A DNA stretch of 64,000 nt from Enterococcus faecalis_A (lineage in GTDB: Bacteria; Bacillota; Bacilli; Lactobacillales; Enterococcaceae). The notes under the pieces were generated by a model, which saw only the letters and a program-made list of their open reading frames with translations, had not been told where the DNA came from and did not search any database. The stretch spans positions 248,001-312,000 of the forward strand of contig JBPDWA010000002.1 in assembly GCA_051295955.1 (NCBI GenBank). The letters are read 5' to 3'. This document shows positions 17,795-26,696 of the stretch, one piece after another (position 1 is the stretch's first letter; the number at the start of each line of letters is the position of its first letter). The translations under genes and the position numbers were made by a program.

Positions 17795-20700
17795 ATGAAG
17801 CACACACAAGCAATACTCTATTTTCAAGGCTATCGTTATCAAATTCTTTTGAATGAAGCAAAACCTACGATAATCGCTAATGATGTGCAAGCGGATTTGC
17901 ATGTGCCTAGTTTACCGAGTGATCTAACGCTTTCCTTAGTCTTTAATAATGGCTGGCAATTGTCTTATTCGGATCAGACGGTTTCTTTGGAATTGCAAGA
18001 ATCTTATCAAGTGCCTGTTGATGCTCAGCAGCCACTGACTATCTTGTTAGCTCCTGATCATCAGCGGGAAATCTATGATTGTTTAGACAAACAAGAATTG
18101 GTTTTGACTGCTACCGTTGGTGCTGATTTGCAATTAAAGCAAGCTGCCTTTTCCGGTATTTTGAAAAAACAAGGTGATATGTGGCACTTTTTGCTGCTTT
18201 CTGGCAAGGTAATGCTTAATAATCAGCAATTTATCGGAACCGAAGCCGTATTGGAAAAAGGGGATGAATTAGCCTTTTTCACTTATACGTTAAAACTCTT
18301 TCCCCATGAAATTCATGCTTCACAAGGCGCCATTTTAGCCAGCAACTTATGTCAAATCTTCAGTTCTCGCTATGATGTGTATGAAGAATATCCGGACTTT
18401 CATCGCTCACCGCGGATTATTTATCGCGAGCCAGAAGAAAAAATTATGATCAATGCCCCTAGCAGTCCCGGCAATAAACCAGAAGACCAACTGATTAAAA
18501 CAATCTTGCCGCCGTTGTTGATGCTGGCTGTTACGGTAGTCATGGCTTTTTTCCGTTCCAATCCGCTTTTTGTGATTGGTAGTGCGGCTACTACTGTGGT
18601 AACAATTATTTTTTCTATTACGGGTTATTTCAAATCTCGTAAAGATTTTGATCTAAGTTTAGTGGAGCGAAAACAAAATTATGAAAACTATTTGGTAACT
18701 AAGTCTGTTGAGCTTCATCAGTTAATTCAAGAGCAAAAGCAAGGGCAACTCTACCATTATCCGGCTGTCAGTCAGCTACTGGAAATGGCGCAAACCTACA
18801 GTCCACGGATTTACGAAAAAACACCGTTGCACTTTGACTTTCTATACTATCGTTTAGGCTTAGGGGAAGTGAAAGCATCTTTTGATATTGACTATTCCAA
18901 TAAAGAACGTGGCAAAGAAACCGATGAAGTAGAAAAAGAAGGCTATGCACTTTATGAAAAAAATTTAAAGGTGCCTGAGTTGCCGATTATCGCAAATTTG
19001 ATGAACGGTCCGGTGGGCTATATCGGGCCACGCCCTTTAGTCTTGGAACAATTACATTTGTTAGTTAATCAGCTTTCTGTTTTTCATAGCTATCATGACT
19101 TACAACTTATTTCGATTTTTCCTGAAAGTGAAAAAGCCCAATGGAACTGGATGCGTTGGCTGCCTCACGCAACGTTGCAGGATATGAATGTCCGTGGTTT
19201 TGTTTACAACCAAAGAAGCCGTGACCAAGTGTTGAACAGTTTGAATCAAATTTTGAAAAACCGTAAAAATAGTCTTGAAGAAAATCGGAATAACCGTGAA
19301 AGCACAATTTTTACTCCGCATTACGTGGTGATGATTACTGATGAAAAACTGATTTTAGATCATGTGGTTATGGAATTCTTTAATGAAGATCCTAGTGCGT
19401 TAGGCTGCAGTGTGATTTTTGTCGAAGATGTGATGAGTAGCTTATCCGATAATATCAAAACAGTTGTCGATATTCGTGACCGTAATACCGGTGTTCTAGT
19501 TTTAGAGCAAGGTGAATTGAAAAATACGCATTTTACTTTGGATCATTTCCCAGCAGAATTTGACAAAGAACAGCTGCCACGCTTATTAGCCCCGTTGAAT
19601 CATTTACAAAACTTGAAATCCAGCATTCCTGAATCTGTCACCTTTATGGAAATGTACGGCTTGGAACGCTTTGAAGAGTTTAATGTGACGCAACGCTGGG
19701 CAGAACATTCTCCTCATAAAACCTTAGCGGTACCGCTTGGGTTGCGTGGGAAAGACGATTTAGTTTATTTGAACTTGCATGAAAAAGCCCATGGACCGCA
19801 CGGCTTAGTTGCCGGAACAACCGGTTCTGGGAAATCGGAAATCATCCAAAGCTATATTTTGAGCTTAGCAGTTAATTTTCATCCGTATGATGTGGCGTTC
19901 TTGCTGATTGACTATAAAGGCGGGGGAATGGCCAATCTCTTTAGAAACTTACCACATTTGTTAGGTACTATTACCAACTTAGATGGTGCGCAAAGTATGC
20001 GGGCGTTAATTTCCATTAATGCGGAATTAAAGCGACGTCAACGGTTGTTCTCAGAAAATAACGTCAATCACATTAACCAATATCAAAAATTGTACAAAAA
20101 CGGTGAAGTAAAAGAACCGATGCCCCATTTATTCCTGATTTCCGATGAGTTTGCAGAATTAAAAGCCGAACAGCCGGATTTCATGAAGGAATTGGTGTCA
20201 ACGGCACGGATTGGTCGTTCCTTAGGGATTCATTTAATCTTAGCGACACAAAAACCAAGTGGCGTAGTTAACGACCAAATTTGGAGTAACTCGAAGTTCA
20301 AGTTGGCGCTAAAAGTTGCGGATAAAGCCGATTCCATGGAAATGTTACGGACACCAGATGCCGCAGAGATCGTGCAACCGGGACGAGCGTATTTACAAGT
20401 AGGAAACAATGAAATTTATGAACTCTTCCAAAGTGCGTGGAGTGGTGCCGATTATTTGCCGGATAAAGAAGACCAACAAGTGGAAGATCATACGATCTAC
20501 GCAGTGAATGACCTGGGGCAGTATGAAATTTTAAGCGAAGACTTAAGCGGCTTGGAACATGCGGATGACGTGAAACAAATTCCAACTGAGTTAGAAGCGA
20601 TCATTGACGGGATCCATGATGTGGCTCAACAGGAACAAATTGAACCACTGCCGCGACCATGGCTGCCACCGTTACGGGAACGAATTGCGGCCAGTGAATT

Positions 20701-22237
20701 CCATCCGGTTGATTTCAAAACCGCTTGGCAAGGGGAAAAACAAGCCTTAGAACCGGTCTTAGGTATAGTGGATATACCAAGCATGCAAGCGCAGGAAACG
20801 TTGAAAGTGAACGTAACGCAGGAAGGTCATATGGCTGTTTTCAGTAGTCCGGGTTATGGAAAAAGTACGTTGATGCAGACAGTGGCGATGGACTTAGTAC
20901 GAGTCCATAATCCGGCACGCTTACATTTGTATCTGTTAGATTTTGGAACCAATGGCTTATTGCCACTGAAACACTTACCGCATGTGGCAGACACCATGAG
21001 CATTGACGAAGAAGAAAAGATCGTGAAATTTACCCGTCGCATGACGGAGGAATTGAAGCGTCGGAAAAAATTACTGAGTGAGTATTCAGTTGCTAGCTTG
21101 GAAATGTATGAACGAGCATCCGGTAAGGAAGAGCCGCGTATTATGATCCTGTTAGACGGTTATGAAGGCTTTAAAGGTGCGAAGTTTGAAGAAGTGTTAG
21201 AGAAAACGATCACGCAAATCGCTCGAGAAGGAGCCGGTATCGGGCTTCATTTACTCCTGTCAGCGGGACGCCAAAACGCCTTGCGGATGAATCTGTACAG
21301 TAATATCAAGACACAAATCGCCTTAAAACAAATCGATGAAGCGGAAGCAAGAACGGTAGTTGGTCGTACCAGCCTAACCATTGACGACTTGCCGGGGCGC
21401 GGCTTAATCAAACTGGATGAACCAGAACTCTTCCAAACCGCCTTACCGGCAGCCGGAGAAGACACCTTACAAATCATTGATGCCATTCAAGCGGAAGTCC
21501 AAGCCATGGACGAACACTGGACCGAGACAAGACCAGAACCGATACCGATGGTACCGGAAGTGTTGGATTTTGAAGAGTTCAAAGAAAAACAAACGACGAG
21601 AAATGCAATACAAAACAATCAACTTCCTTTAGGTGTTGATTTTGATCAAGTAGAAGCAGTGTCTATAGATGTGAACAAATTGAAACATCTGACAGTTTTT
21701 AGTGATCAAGAAGAATCATTACAATTGCTTCAAAAAAACTTAATTCAATCTAGTTTATTGCTATGTGATACTAAATTAATAATTATTGATACTGAAGGAG
21801 GTCTTATAGAGTATCAACAGCAATGTAAAACCTATGTATCTGGTGATAGTATTAGTGATTTTTCAGAAATGCTGTTGGGAGAAATTAACCGAAGGGAAGA
21901 AAATGGAGACACATCTGATTGGTTGATTTTTATCGATAAAATTGATTTCTTTATTAAAGTATCAAAAATAAAAGACGATGAGTTTAAAATGATTTATGAA
22001 AAAGGACCAAAAGTTGGTTTACATCTAATTATTTGTTCAGCGTATAGCTATATCTCTAGTTATGATGCTATTCCGAAATACATTAAAGTTAATGGTAAAC
22101 AAGCTATAATTGGTATGAGAAAATCTGATCAAACAGTATATGATAAACCTTATCAGGCAAATGAACCGATGATGGAAATTGATGAAGCTTATTACTACGT
22201 AAATAGTAGTTATGAAAAAATAAAATATCCACGCTAG
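17795..22237 (+). CDS. essC: T7SS FtsK/SpoIIIE ATPase EssC
   Basis: 1480 residues, the usual length. Two N-terminal FHA-like domains (about 1-200) are followed by two membrane helices at about 232-275, then tandem ATPase domains. Domain 1 has Walker A GTTGSGKS near residue 674 and Walker B LFLISDE. Domain 2 has GYGKST near residue 1020 and IMILLDG. The last roughly 210 residues (from about 1270) form a divergent third domain. From about base 21600 the DNA becomes clearly more AT-rich, as in the accessory genes that follow. This fits the known modular C-terminus of EssC, which co-varies with the downstream effector set. EssC is the motor that selects and drives substrates. Confidence 0.95.
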   Translation: MKHTQAILYFQGYRYQILLNEAKPTIIANDVQADLHVPSLPSDLTLSLVFNNGWQLSYSDQTVSLELQESYQVPVDAQQPLTILLAPDHQREIYDCLDKQELVLTATVGADLQLKQAAFSGILKKQGDMWHFLLLSGKVMLNNQQFIGTEAVLEKGDELAFFTYTLKLFPHEIHASQGAILASNLCQIFSSRYDVYEEYPDFHRSPRIIYREPEEKIMINAPSSPGNKPEDQLIKTILPPLLMLAVTVVMAFFRSNPLFVIGSAATTVVTIIFSITGYFKSRKDFDLSLVERKQNYENYLVTKSVELHQLIQEQKQGQLYHYPAVSQLLEMAQTYSPRIYEKTPLHFDFLYYRLGLGEVKASFDIDYSNKERGKETDEVEKEGYALYEKNLKVPELPIIANLMNGPVGYIGPRPLVLEQLHLLVNQLSVFHSYHDLQLISIFPESEKAQWNWMRWLPHATLQDMNVRGFVYNQRSRDQVLNSLNQILKNRKNSLEENRNNRESTIFTPHYVVMITDEKLILDHVVMEFFNEDPSALGCSVIFVEDVMSSLSDNIKTVVDIRDRNTGVLVLEQGELKNTHFTLDHFPAEFDKEQLPRLLAPLNHLQNLKSSIPESVTFMEMYGLERFEEFNVTQRWAEHSPHKTLAVPLGLRGKDDLVYLNLHEKAHGPHGLVAGTTGSGKSEIIQSYILSLAVNFHPYDVAFLLIDYKGGGMANLFRNLPHLLGTITNLDGAQSMRALISINAELKRRQRLFSENNVNHINQYQKLYKNGEVKEPMPHLFLISDEFAELKAEQPDFMKELVSTARIGRSLGIHLILATQKPSGVVNDQIWSNSKFKLALKVADKADSMEMLRTPDAAEIVQPGRAYLQVGNNEIYELFQSAWSGADYLPDKEDQQVEDHTIYAVNDLGQYEILSEDLSGLEHADDVKQIPTELEAIIDGIHDVAQQEQIEPLPRPWLPPLRERIAASEFHPVDFKTAWQGEKQALEPVLGIVDIPSMQAQETLKVNVTQEGHMAVFSSPGYGKSTLMQTVAMDLVRVHNPARLHLYLLDFGTNGLLPLKHLPHVADTMSIDEEEKIVKFTRRMTEELKRRKKLLSEYSVASLEMYERASGKEEPRIMILLDGYEGFKGAKFEEVLEKTITQIAREGAGIGLHLLLSAGRQNALRMNLYSNIKTQIALKQIDEAEARTVVGRTSLTIDDLPGRGLIKLDEPELFQTALPAAGEDTLQIIDAIQAEVQAMDEHWTETRPEPIPMVPEVLDFEEFKEKQTTRNAIQNNQLPLGVDFDQVEAVSIDVNKLKHLTVFSDQEESLQLLQKNLIQSSLLLCDTKLIIIDTEGGLIEYQQQCKTYVSGDSISDFSEMLLGEINRREENGDTSDWLIFIDKIDFFIKVSKIKDDEFKMIYEKGPKVGLHLIICSAYSYISSYDAIPKYIKVNGKQAIIGMRKSDQTVYDKPYQANEPMMEIDEAYYYVNSSYEKIKYPR

Positions 22238-22292
22238 ATTTTATATGACATTAGTTTTAGAAAATATATAATTAAAATAAAGGAGAATAGAG

Positions 22293-22601
22293 ATGACAAA
22301 CCAAAAAAAATTATATCCACTAGGAACGATTGTTTATTTAAAAGAAGGGACTCAAAAAATCATGGTAGTAGGACGTGGAGTAGTTTATCAAGACGAAGGA
22401 ACTAAATCTGATGCTTTTGTTGACTATATGGGATGTGCATATCCAGAAGGTATTGATCCAAATCAGACTATTTTTTTCAATGAAGAAAATATTGATCAAG
22501 TAGTTTATGAAGGTTATGCAGATGAAGAAGAAGAGCGATTCTTAAAAGTTTATTCAGAATGGGAGAATAGTATTAATATTCCTAAGAAAAAAATTGATTA
22601 G
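22293..22601 (+). CDS. DUF4176 T7SS-associated protein
   Basis: 102 residues. The opening YPLGTIVYLKEGTQKIMVVG, followed by a conserved CAYPEG, is the DUF4176 pattern. DUF4176 genes occur beside T7SS loci and LXG toxin clusters in Firmicutes. The protein is acidic, cytosolic and of unknown role, perhaps an adaptor. It begins 55 bases after essC with an AAAGGAG ribosome site and is the first gene of the AT-rich module. Confidence 0.82.
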   Translation: MTNQKKLYPLGTIVYLKEGTQKIMVVGRGVVYQDEGTKSDAFVDYMGCAYPEGIDPNQTIFFNEENIDQVVYEGYADEEEERFLKVYSEWENSINIPKKKID

Positions 22602-22622
22602 GAATACGAAAGGGGCGATACA

Positions 22623-23015
22623 ATGAATTACCAAGAAAGAATTTCTGCTTTAGAGACGTTTAAATCCGCAATTTCAGGTGGTGAAATTGTAGACTCAACC
22701 GCTTCTTTTACTTCAGATATTTCTGGTTGGGCTGGCGGGGAAACAGCGAAAACTGGATATAACCTGTATGTAGAAAGGGTAAAAACCGATGTTGCAAAAA
22801 TTACTACTAAAAAACAAGACTTTATAAGTAAGATAGATTCACGAATAAGTAGCATTCAAGCTCAATTTGACTTTGATTACATGTTTCATAAAACTCAGTT
22901 AAATGCGATCCTTGATAAGGATACAAACAAAATGAAGGAGAAAAAACAAAACTATTGCAATTCAACTTCCATGGACTCTAGTGTCAGAGCAAAGTTAATT
23001 CAAAATATTTATTAA
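22623..23015 (+). CDS. WXG100-like small helical protein (T7SS partner 1)
   Basis: 130 residues. A predicted helical hairpin has a GWAGGE turn (a W-x-G motif) near residues 36-41, flanked by amphipathic helices, with about 30 extra residues at the C-terminus (NYCNSTSMDSSVRAK). It fits the WXG100 superfamily, which includes the small helical targeting factors encoded next to LXG toxins, although no exact family could be named. It lies 21 bases after the DUF4176 gene. The role as export chaperone or targeting factor is inferred from context. Confidence 0.7.
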   Translation: MNYQERISALETFKSAISGGEIVDSTASFTSDISGWAGGETAKTGYNLYVERVKTDVAKITTKKQDFISKIDSRISSIQAQFDFDYMFHKTQLNAILDKDTNKMKEKKQNYCNSTSMDSSVRAKLIQNIY

Positions 23016-23047
23016 TATCTTAAATTACAAGGAAAGGAGAAGAATAA

Positions 23048-23332
23048 ATGTCAACAATTAAAATCCAGCATGAAAATTTAGCAACAGCTACTTCAAAAGT
23101 GACTACTAAGACGAATGAATATGAAACAAAAATTGTTAATGCTAGTGTCTCTTTTCTTGAGATAAAGGAATCTTTGAACGGAAAAGGGTATGATTCATTA
23201 CTGGAACAAATGTCTGAAAAAATTGAAGCCCAAAAGAGAATAGTTGCTGAATGTAAGATTTTAGCTGAGAAAATAAACACTTATAATGTTGTTATGTCAA
23301 ATTCTGAGACAAATGTGGTATTTCCTAATTAA
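23048..23332 (+). CDS. WXG100-like small helical protein (T7SS partner 2)
   Basis: 94 residues, typical WXG100 size. Two helices are separated by a turn at NGKGYDS; the Trp of the classic motif is absent. The ribosome site AAGGAGA is strong. It lies between two other small helical genes. This is probably a targeting factor or co-secreted partner for the effector downstream, inferred from size, fold pattern and position. I do not recognise a specific family. Confidence 0.65.
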   Translation: MSTIKIQHENLATATSKVTTKTNEYETKIVNASVSFLEIKESLNGKGYDSLLEQMSEKIEAQKRIVAECKILAEKINTYNVVMSNSETNVVFPN

Positions 23333-23346
23333 AAAGGGGTGGAATA

Positions 23347-23679
23347 ATGGCTGATAAAATACAGTACGATCCAGCGAAACAAGCAGAGTTAAAAAATTTG
23401 ATGAACGAAGTTAAAGAAGAATTCAGTAGTTTAATTGACGAATATAAAAATGTAAAAGAAGTAGTTAATTCAGATTTTAAAGGAGAAGCTGCAACAGCTT
23501 TGATATCAACATTGGAGCAAAAAATAAATGACTTGACGACAGAAAAAAATAATTGGTCTGCTGTAATTGAAAATGCAGACCAAGTTGGAAAAGCCTTAAT
23601 AGAAAGTGATCGAAATGCCAAAAGAATTATGGATGGTTTAGAACCATACAGACAAGCAAAAGGCGGAAAAATTTTGTAA
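23347..23679 (+). CDS. WXG100-like small helical protein (T7SS partner 3)
   Basis: 110 residues. Helix-turn-helix with DFKGEAATA at the turn (F-x-G in place of W-x-G) near residues 46-53, and a long C-terminal helix ending RQAKGGKIL. It lies 14 bases after partner 2 and 15 bases before the effector gene, so it is probably translated with them. The last 30 bases of this gene recur 2674 bp downstream in front of the second effector, where the rest of the gene is missing. Confidence 0.7.
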   Translation: MADKIQYDPAKQAELKNLMNEVKEEFSSLIDEYKNVKEVVNSDFKGEAATALISTLEQKINDLTTEKNNWSAVIENADQVGKALIESDRNAKRIMDGLEPYRQAKGGKIL

Positions 23680-24022
23680 AAAGGAGGAAAATTCATGGGG
23701 GAAGGAATTTATACAATTCCAATGAATGAATACTACAGTAAGTCAAAAAGTTTAAAAGATAGTGTTAAGGAAGTAGCGGAAGCTGTCCAAACAAATTTTT
23801 TAAAGAAGGTAGAAGATAATATTAATGAACTAGATGAACAAGACCAAACCTATTTAGAAGGAAGTAGTCCTTATACATCTGCTAAAACGTTATATACAAC
23901 TTTAACAGATACGCATATGAAGAACTTGGAAAATATGTCTAGTTTTAATAGTCAAAATCCATTATATACCATTGAACATAATGATAAAGAATATGCCGCT
24001 CAATTCAAAGCTATAGCGGAGG
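23650..24022 (+). repeat. 373-bp direct repeat, copy 1 (effector N-terminus)
   Basis: Covers the last bases of partner 3, the ribosome site and about 110 codons of effector 1. Copy 2 is at 26324-26696, exactly 2674 bases downstream, with roughly ten substitutions by eye. Sequence similarity stops abruptly after GCGGAGG, where the effector bodies diverge. Confidence 0.95.
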
Positions 24023-25088
24023 AAACGAATAATAGTGAAATAACTAGTAGACTAAATGGCTTAAATCAAACTATTGATGATAAAATAATGACAGCTAAAC
24101 TTGTTGACTTTTTAACAAATATTTCAGATGAAATTGGGGATAAAGATTGGATCCAAAGGATGTTACTACTTGCGAAAGCAAATCCTACAAAAGCATGGCA
24201 GGATTTGCTAAATGATGAGAAGTTTGTATCTGTTATCCAAAAAAGTGAGAGTGTTCAAGAATTTTTACTAACTGCTATGGTAAAGATGGAAAGTTTAGGA
24301 AATACATTTAATTCATTTTCTACAAAAGTAATGAACACTCTTATTAGAAGTGATAAGTTTGTAGATTTCTTAAGTAAAGCACCAATAAAATTTCAGGATA
24401 AAGTTTTAAATATCATGGCAAAGTATAGTGATGATGCTATTTCTGCCATGAATTTTTCTGGTAAGTTTGTTGACTGGATTAAAACTATATGTGAATTAAA
24501 ACCTGTAAAGTTTCTGACTAAACTGGCGAATACAGGATTAGGAAAAGTGATAACCTCTCCATGGACTGGAGTGATTGTAAATAGTGGTTTTTCGGTTTTT
24601 AATGCTTATCATAACAAGAAAAGTGAAACATATAAAGACGTAGGAAAGTCTGTTGGAGGTGGTATATAGATGGTATTACCAGTATTGGTCCTATAGAAGG
24701 GGCACTTATGGGAGCAAGCTTTGGTCCGTGGGGGGCGTTTGGAGGTTTTATAATAGGTAATGCTATGTATGGATCTCAATTAGTTTTTCCAGATTGGCCT
24801 GACACGATCACAAATTGGACGTATGACGGAATTGATAAAGTAAGAGAATGGGGAAAATCAGTAAAACAACAAGCTTCTAGTGTGTTAAAAACCGCGGCAG
24901 ATAATGTAAACAAAGTAGGAGAATCAATAAAACAGCAAGTTTCAGGAGTAGTAGAAACAGTTTCAAGCAAAGTTGAAGAAGCAGGAAAAAATGTTGAAGC
25001 TGGTGCTAAAAAGCTAGTGAATGGGGCTAAAAATTTATTAAATAAAATACCTAAAATATCAGCACCTAAATTAAATTGGTTTGGATAA
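23695..25088 (+). pseudogene. T7SS effector 1 (non-canonical N-terminus, glycine-zipper C-terminus), frameshifted
   Basis: Reads as one 460-residue-class protein split by a frameshift. Frame one runs from 23695 to a TAG at 24667. The second frame continues from DGITSIGPIEG through a Gly-rich hydrophobic segment (WGAFGGFIIGNAMYG) to a Lys/Ser-rich amphipathic tail ending at 25088. Effector 2 has AIDQIKNAGPFEG at the same place, which shows that the two pieces belong together. The break falls at a TATATA tract; removing one TA restores the frame. The first about 110 residues are nearly identical to effector 2. The C-terminus resembles pore-forming T7SS toxins with glycine zippers; that function is inferred. 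The gene could be dead or phase-variable. Confidence 0.75.
24663..24668 (+). repeat. (TA)3 tract at the frameshift point of effector 1
   Basis: TATATA directly precedes the G of the premature TAG. Losing one TA unit would give GGT-ATA-GAT-GGT and an open reading frame across the junction. A three-unit tract is short for a classic phase-variable repeat. Confidence 0.7.
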
Positions 25089-25106
25089 TTAAGAAAGGGG
25101 AAAGAC

Positions 25107-25949
25107 GTGAAGAAAAATGTCTATCAAGCGAGTTTTGAAGAAAGTAAGAATTTTGTCACAGAAAAATATATAAAACAAGCACTAAATGAATCCGGAAAAA
25201 AACAAGTCAGAAAAAGGTTTGTCGGAGTAATTGTTATGATGTTGTTACCTATTAAAGGTTCATTTCTATTTTCAGCAGTTGAAAAGTATTCACCCTATGA
25301 TATTAATATATTGCCGGCTAGGTTAAAATGGGTATTTTTATTATTTGGCTTTATTATTTTTCTTTTTGCAGTTATCAAATTTAAAGAATACAAAAATAAT
25401 AAAATTTTAAATTCTTTTGAATACAATCGTTTAATGTGCTTTTCAGGGACACTGTTTGCCACTGTCGGTTTTTTATTTATGTGTTCAATAGCCAATTTGA
25501 TGCTTAATTCTTATTTACCTAGTATAGGATATAGTATTTTACTTCTTTTATTTATTTATCACAGGAACAGTGAGACAAACAAAAAAGTGATTACTGCGTT
25601 GTATCAGTCAAAAGTTGAATATACGAATCAGTTTGCTGAAAAAATAGCATTTTTTCAAAAATTTGCGACCAAATATGGTGGATTAATTGTGATTATTTTG
25701 TTTATAGTTAAGAATTTTTTGTTCAAAGGTAACCATGAAAATGGCTTAATAGGACAAATACTTGCTTTTTTATCACCATTAATGATGTTGTTCTGTTTTG
25801 CATTTATTTTTGCGATGAAAGAAGAAGTGATGCAAGGTTACTATTTAAAAAAGTACTGTGAAGAATATAGAATAAAATATGGATATTCAATACTAGACTG
25901 GTACGGTCCAAAATCTAAATTTTATAAAGAAGAGATAAATAAATCATAA
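25107..25949 (+). CDS. Putative immunity protein 1, polytopic membrane protein
   Basis: 280 residues starting with GTG, supported by AAAGGGG seven bases upstream. About six membrane helices occur in pairs near residues 34-52, 72-90, 107-150, 190-205 and 213-238. The C-terminus is hydrophilic and carries GYSILDWYGPKSKFY, a signature shared with the protein at 27693-28448. It sits 19 bases after effector 1, the usual place for an immunity gene. The immunity role is inferred from position and from the membrane-active look of the effector. It remains intact although its effector is broken. Confidence 0.65.
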   Translation: MKKNVYQASFEESKNFVTEKYIKQALNESGKKQVRKRFVGVIVMMLLPIKGSFLFSAVEKYSPYDINILPARLKWVFLLFGFIIFLFAVIKFKEYKNNKILNSFEYNRLMCFSGTLFATVGFLFMCSIANLMLNSYLPSIGYSILLLLFIYHRNSETNKKVITALYQSKVEYTNQFAEKIAFFQKFATKYGGLIVIILFIVKNFLFKGNHENGLIGQILAFLSPLMMLFCFAFIFAMKEEVMQGYYLKKYCEEYRIKYGYSILDWYGPKSKFYKEEINKS

Positions 25950-26368
25950 AATATATAGATATAATAATAAATGTAGAGGAACTTTTTAGAAATTGATATT
26001 GGTATGTATTTATTATATAAAATTAGTGATCATTTGCTAGTGTTGTATTTTCTGAAAGACATATAGTTGAGAAGTTAATGCTTGGAGTGAAAAATATAGA
26101 GTTTTTTTACAATAACTTTTTTCTAAATGTAAATAGTAAAGGAGAATTTTTTATATTTGAATTCCAGTTTAAGCTATTTAAACTATATGGAGGATGCTTG
26201 TAATCAAGGATATTATCAAAAGACAACAAAAATATTAGTAAGAAACTGGTATGGTAGTCACTCTAAAGAATATTTAAACGAAACAAAAACAAACTAAATA
26301 TTCGAGTGAAATCTTCACTGATTAGACAAGCAAAAGGCGGAAAAATTTTGTAAAAAGGAGGAAAATTC
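25950..26368 (+). other. AT-rich spacer with decayed immunity remnant and duplicated 3' end of partner 3
   Basis: 419 bases with no intact gene. It contains an orphan immunity C-terminus (26187-26297) and, from 26324, a copy of the last codons of partner 3 followed by the ribosome site of effector 2. The stretch 25950-26186 looks like degraded AT-rich coding sequence but cannot be assigned. Confidence 0.6.
26187..26297 (+). pseudogene. Orphan C-terminal fragment of an immunity-family protein
   Basis: 36 codons starting MEDACNQGYY and ending LVRNWYGSHSKEYLNETKTN. The WYG-x-x-SK-x-Y block matches the C-termini of the two membrane immunity candidates, but all membrane helices are missing. Most likely this is what remains of a third immunity gene after recombination at the duplicated effector N-termini. 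Confidence 0.65.
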
Positions 26369-26696
26369 ATGGGGGCAGGAATTTATACAATTCCAATGAA
26401 TGAATACTACAGTAAGTCAAAAAGTTTAAAAGATAGTGTTAAGGAAGTAGCGGAAGCTGTCCAAACAAATTTTTTGAAGAAGGTAGAAGATAATATTAAT
26501 GAACTAGATGAACAAGACCAAACCTATTTAGAAGGAAGTAGTCCTTATACATCTGCTAAAACGTTATATACAACTTTAACAGATACGCATCTAAAAAACT
26601 TGGAAAATATGTCTAGTTTTAATAGTCAAAATCCATTATATGCCATTGAACATAATGATAAAGAATATGCCGCTCAATTTAAGGCTGTAGCGGAGG
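26324..26696 (+). repeat. 373-bp direct repeat, copy 2 (effector N-terminus)
   Basis: Partner of 23650-24022. It begins inside what would be the 3' end of the partner 3 gene, includes the GGAGG ribosome site, and ends where effectors 1 and 2 diverge. The pair would allow deletion or amplification of the 2.7-kb unit between them. Confidence 0.95.

Noticed and set aside
20298..20585. Minus-strand open frames inside essC
   Set aside because: They are shadows of a long, well-conserved ATPase frame with no start signals.
24640..24710. Programmed ribosomal frameshifting in effector 1
   Set aside because: There is no classical slippery heptamer or downstream pseudoknot; a TA insertion explains the shift more simply.
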